NCBI GenBank assembly: GCA_028699795.1
Contig: JAQVTZ010000030.1
Span: 1 to 13,404 of the forward strand
DNA length: 13,404 nucleotides
Direction of reading: 5' to 3'
Source of the DNA: Clostridia bacterium
GTDB lineage: Bacteria > Bacillota > Clostridia > Christensenellales > DTU072
Shown: positions 11,988 through 13,404 of the stretch, in pieces
How the letters are laid out: each line of letters starts with the position of its first letter
Position numbering within the stretch: the first letter of the stretch is position 1
Translations under genes and position numbers: made by a program
The notes under the pieces: generated by a model
The model's database searches: none
Seen by the model: only the letters and a program-made list of their open reading frames with translations
What the model was told of the DNA's origin: nothing

Positions 11988-13404
11988 ATGACAAATAGAA
12001 GAACGGTGAAAAAAACGATTTATGTTGTTGCAATCGTATTGCTTATCATATTACCTTTGGTTATTGGTGCAGGTTTTGTTTTTTGGGCGTCGGCCGATAA
12101 ATCTGGTGGCGGCTATCGCTTTTTCGAAGGATTGTTTGGCGAAAGATACGAAGCCGAGCAAGCATATTACACCTATGATTCCCAATACGCTAGCGCGAAA
12201 GCGGTAGATCCCGATTTCAAATCTCCTGTGTATGTGTTGGGAGACTCCATCTTAGAAAATATCCCTGTTTCGGATTACGCCTCCCGTTTGCCCCAAAACG
12301 CTGTACGAGAGCTTTATATTCCCGCAGACATGAGATATGAAGGTATCGGTTTATTTTCATGTTACATAGATCACAACAATGATTTTGCAATCCAAAAGAC
12401 AACGACGGAAGCCGGCTTGCAACTGTTCGACACCTCTAAACCCACTCTTATTTTTATACATGGTATGCAACTTAATGACGGCAGTTACAAAGATGAAAAC
12501 AGCTCGTATCTCAAGCCTTTTATTCAGGGCGGATATAATGTGTTATTGTTCCGTTGGAGTCAGCTTGCGGACGAGAGCACTCCTATGGAGATAGAGCCCA
12601 AGTTATGGGGTACCACCCAAGACAAAAGTAAAAATCTTTATGGAATGCGCTGGAGAGATAACGACCCCGAACATTCCTATAGAGAAGACGATATTCCCAA
12701 TGCCTCTGTTGCCGAAATTTTCGGCGCCTATTATATCGATTTGATGTCCAGATTCGATTATACGGGTCGTAGTATACAGCTTACGGGGCACTCGATGGGC
12801 GGTCAAGTTGCGTTTGCCGTTGCCTCTTTTCTGCTTACCAAAGAGCAAGAAGGGTTGATGCCGCCCGCGTATCTTCCCGACAAAGTAACGGTATTTGACC
12901 CCTATATTGCGCCCTTTAGGAACGAAGTATTTTGTGATTGGTTGGGGATACATATTACAAGACCGATGTATGATAACGAAGGCAACCCTGTCTATTCTCC
13001 CAAAACAAACGAGCAGAAATACACATCCGCGATCAATGTAATTGCAGATACGGCGCAAGCGCTGACAGACAGGGGCATTGCTTGCGAATATGTTCCTGCG
13101 ATTACGGGGTATGTTCATTTTCTTTTGTACGGGTTAGATCCAAATGAACCGGCGGTAGACAAGTTTTTTGAAAACTGCGTTGTACTTAACTTCCGCTCCG
13201 ATTGGGCGCCAAAAACCGATTTTAACGGATTTCACGGCGCGGGCCGCAATTGGTATTTCCAAACCGTATTGCGCGACTATTATTATGACCATGCCATGAA
13301 TAACACGATAGACTATGCGCCGTCTGCAAACATGCCGTTAAGTTATTTCTTTGCAAGGACAGGCACTAAGTATGACATGCAAGAAAACATGACGAAAGAC
13401 GACA
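11988..13404 (+). CDS. Membrane-anchored lipase-like alpha/beta hydrolase, partial at the 3' end
   Basis: The frame is open from ATG 11988 to the window end, giving at least 472 residues; the C-terminus is missing. A membrane segment or uncleaved signal lies at about residues 10-35 (IYVVAIVLLIILPLVIGAGF), after a basic RRTVKKT start. The alpha/beta hydrolase core shows IFIHGMQ, with the oxyanion HG at 158-159, and the nucleophile elbow TGHSMGGQVAF with Ser269 (codon at 12792). An Asp in VTVFDPYIAPF is the likely acid, and the His in the YVHFLLYG or NGFHGAG segments could complete the triad. The layout is that of a lipase-class-3 or triacylglycerol-lipase-type fold facing the outside. GGAGG (11979-11983) is 4 nt from the ATG. 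The exact substrate is unknown. Confidence 0.85.
   Translation, partial: MTNRRTVKKTIYVVAIVLLIILPLVIGAGFVFWASADKSGGGYRFFEGLFGERYEAEQAYYTYDSQYASAKAVDPDFKSPVYVLGDSILENIPVSDYASRLPQNAVRELYIPADMRYEGIGLFSCYIDHNNDFAIQKTTTEAGLQLFDTSKPTLIFIHGMQLNDGSYKDENSSYLKPFIQGGYNVLLFRWSQLADESTPMEIEPKLWGTTQDKSKNLYGMRWRDNDPEHSYREDDIPNASVAEIFGAYYIDLMSRFDYTGRSIQLTGHSMGGQVAFAVASFLLTKEQEGLMPPAYLPDKVTVFDPYIAPFRNEVFCDWLGIHITRPMYDNEGNPVYSPKTNEQKYTSAINVIADTAQALTDRGIACEYVPAITGYVHFLLYGLDPNEPAVDKFFENCVVLNFRSDWAPKTDFNGFHGAGRNWYFQTVLRDYYYDHAMNNTIDYAPSANMPLSYFFARTGTKYDMQENMTKDD

Noticed and set aside
12603..13118. A minus-strand ORF of 171 codons
   Set aside because: It lies inside the continuous plus-strand hydrolase frame that carries GHSMGG, and has no SD or recognised motifs.

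Overview
The window looks like a chromosomal segment of an anaerobic, endospore-forming member of the Clostridia (Firmicutes/Bacillota), probably an uncultured gut-type lineage. The support is two late sporulation sigma factors (SigG and SigK), an oxygen-sensitive 2-oxoacid:ferredoxin oxidoreductase operon, strong GGAGG-type ribosome binding sites, a type A RNase P RNA and moderately AT-rich DNA. No phage, transposase, CRISPR or plasmid genes are visible.

Layout. (1) 1-126 is the 3' tail of an unrecognised gene. It is followed at once by five 20-bp dyad repeats, a perfect 8-bp hairpin and three 7-mers (127-277), a composite intergenic element with C-G to T-A covariation in its stems. (2) 315-2859 carries sigG behind a SigG-type promoter, a PRC-barrel gene (ylmC/ymxH), nrdR and an RluA-family pseudouridine synthase. 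The terminator after sigG contains the ribosome binding site of ylmC. (3) 2919-3623 is an uninterrupted sigK-like gene that appears to start at ATT and encodes a hydrophobic pro-sequence. (4) 3683-4091 is the complete RNase P RNA unit (promoter, RNA, terminator). (5) 4156-6838 is a four-gene 2-oxoacid:ferredoxin oxidoreductase operon (ferredoxin, alpha, beta, gamma) with its own promoter and a strong bidirectional terminator. (6) 6926-9495 runs NfeD, flotillin FloA, a small unknown protein coupled to FloA, and a short Sfp-type phosphopantetheinyl transferase. (7) On the minus strand, 9529-11837 holds a DUF2804 protein and a membrane-anchored LCAT-like alpha/beta hydrolase. It diverges from a second membrane-anchored lipase-like gene (11988 to the window end, open at the 3' side).

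Functionally the genes divide into sporulation control (sigG, sigK), nucleotide and RNA metabolism (nrdR, RluA-type enzyme, rnpB), ferredoxin-coupled 2-oxoacid metabolism, membrane microdomain organisation (NfeD/FloA), and a lipid-ester hydrolase-like region. The most notable points are the terminator/SD overlap after sigG, the apparent AUU start of pro-SigK, the covarying 20-bp dyad array, and a hydrolase whose expected nucleophilic serine is glycine while its divergent neighbour keeps GHSMG. I found no clearly new multi-gene system.
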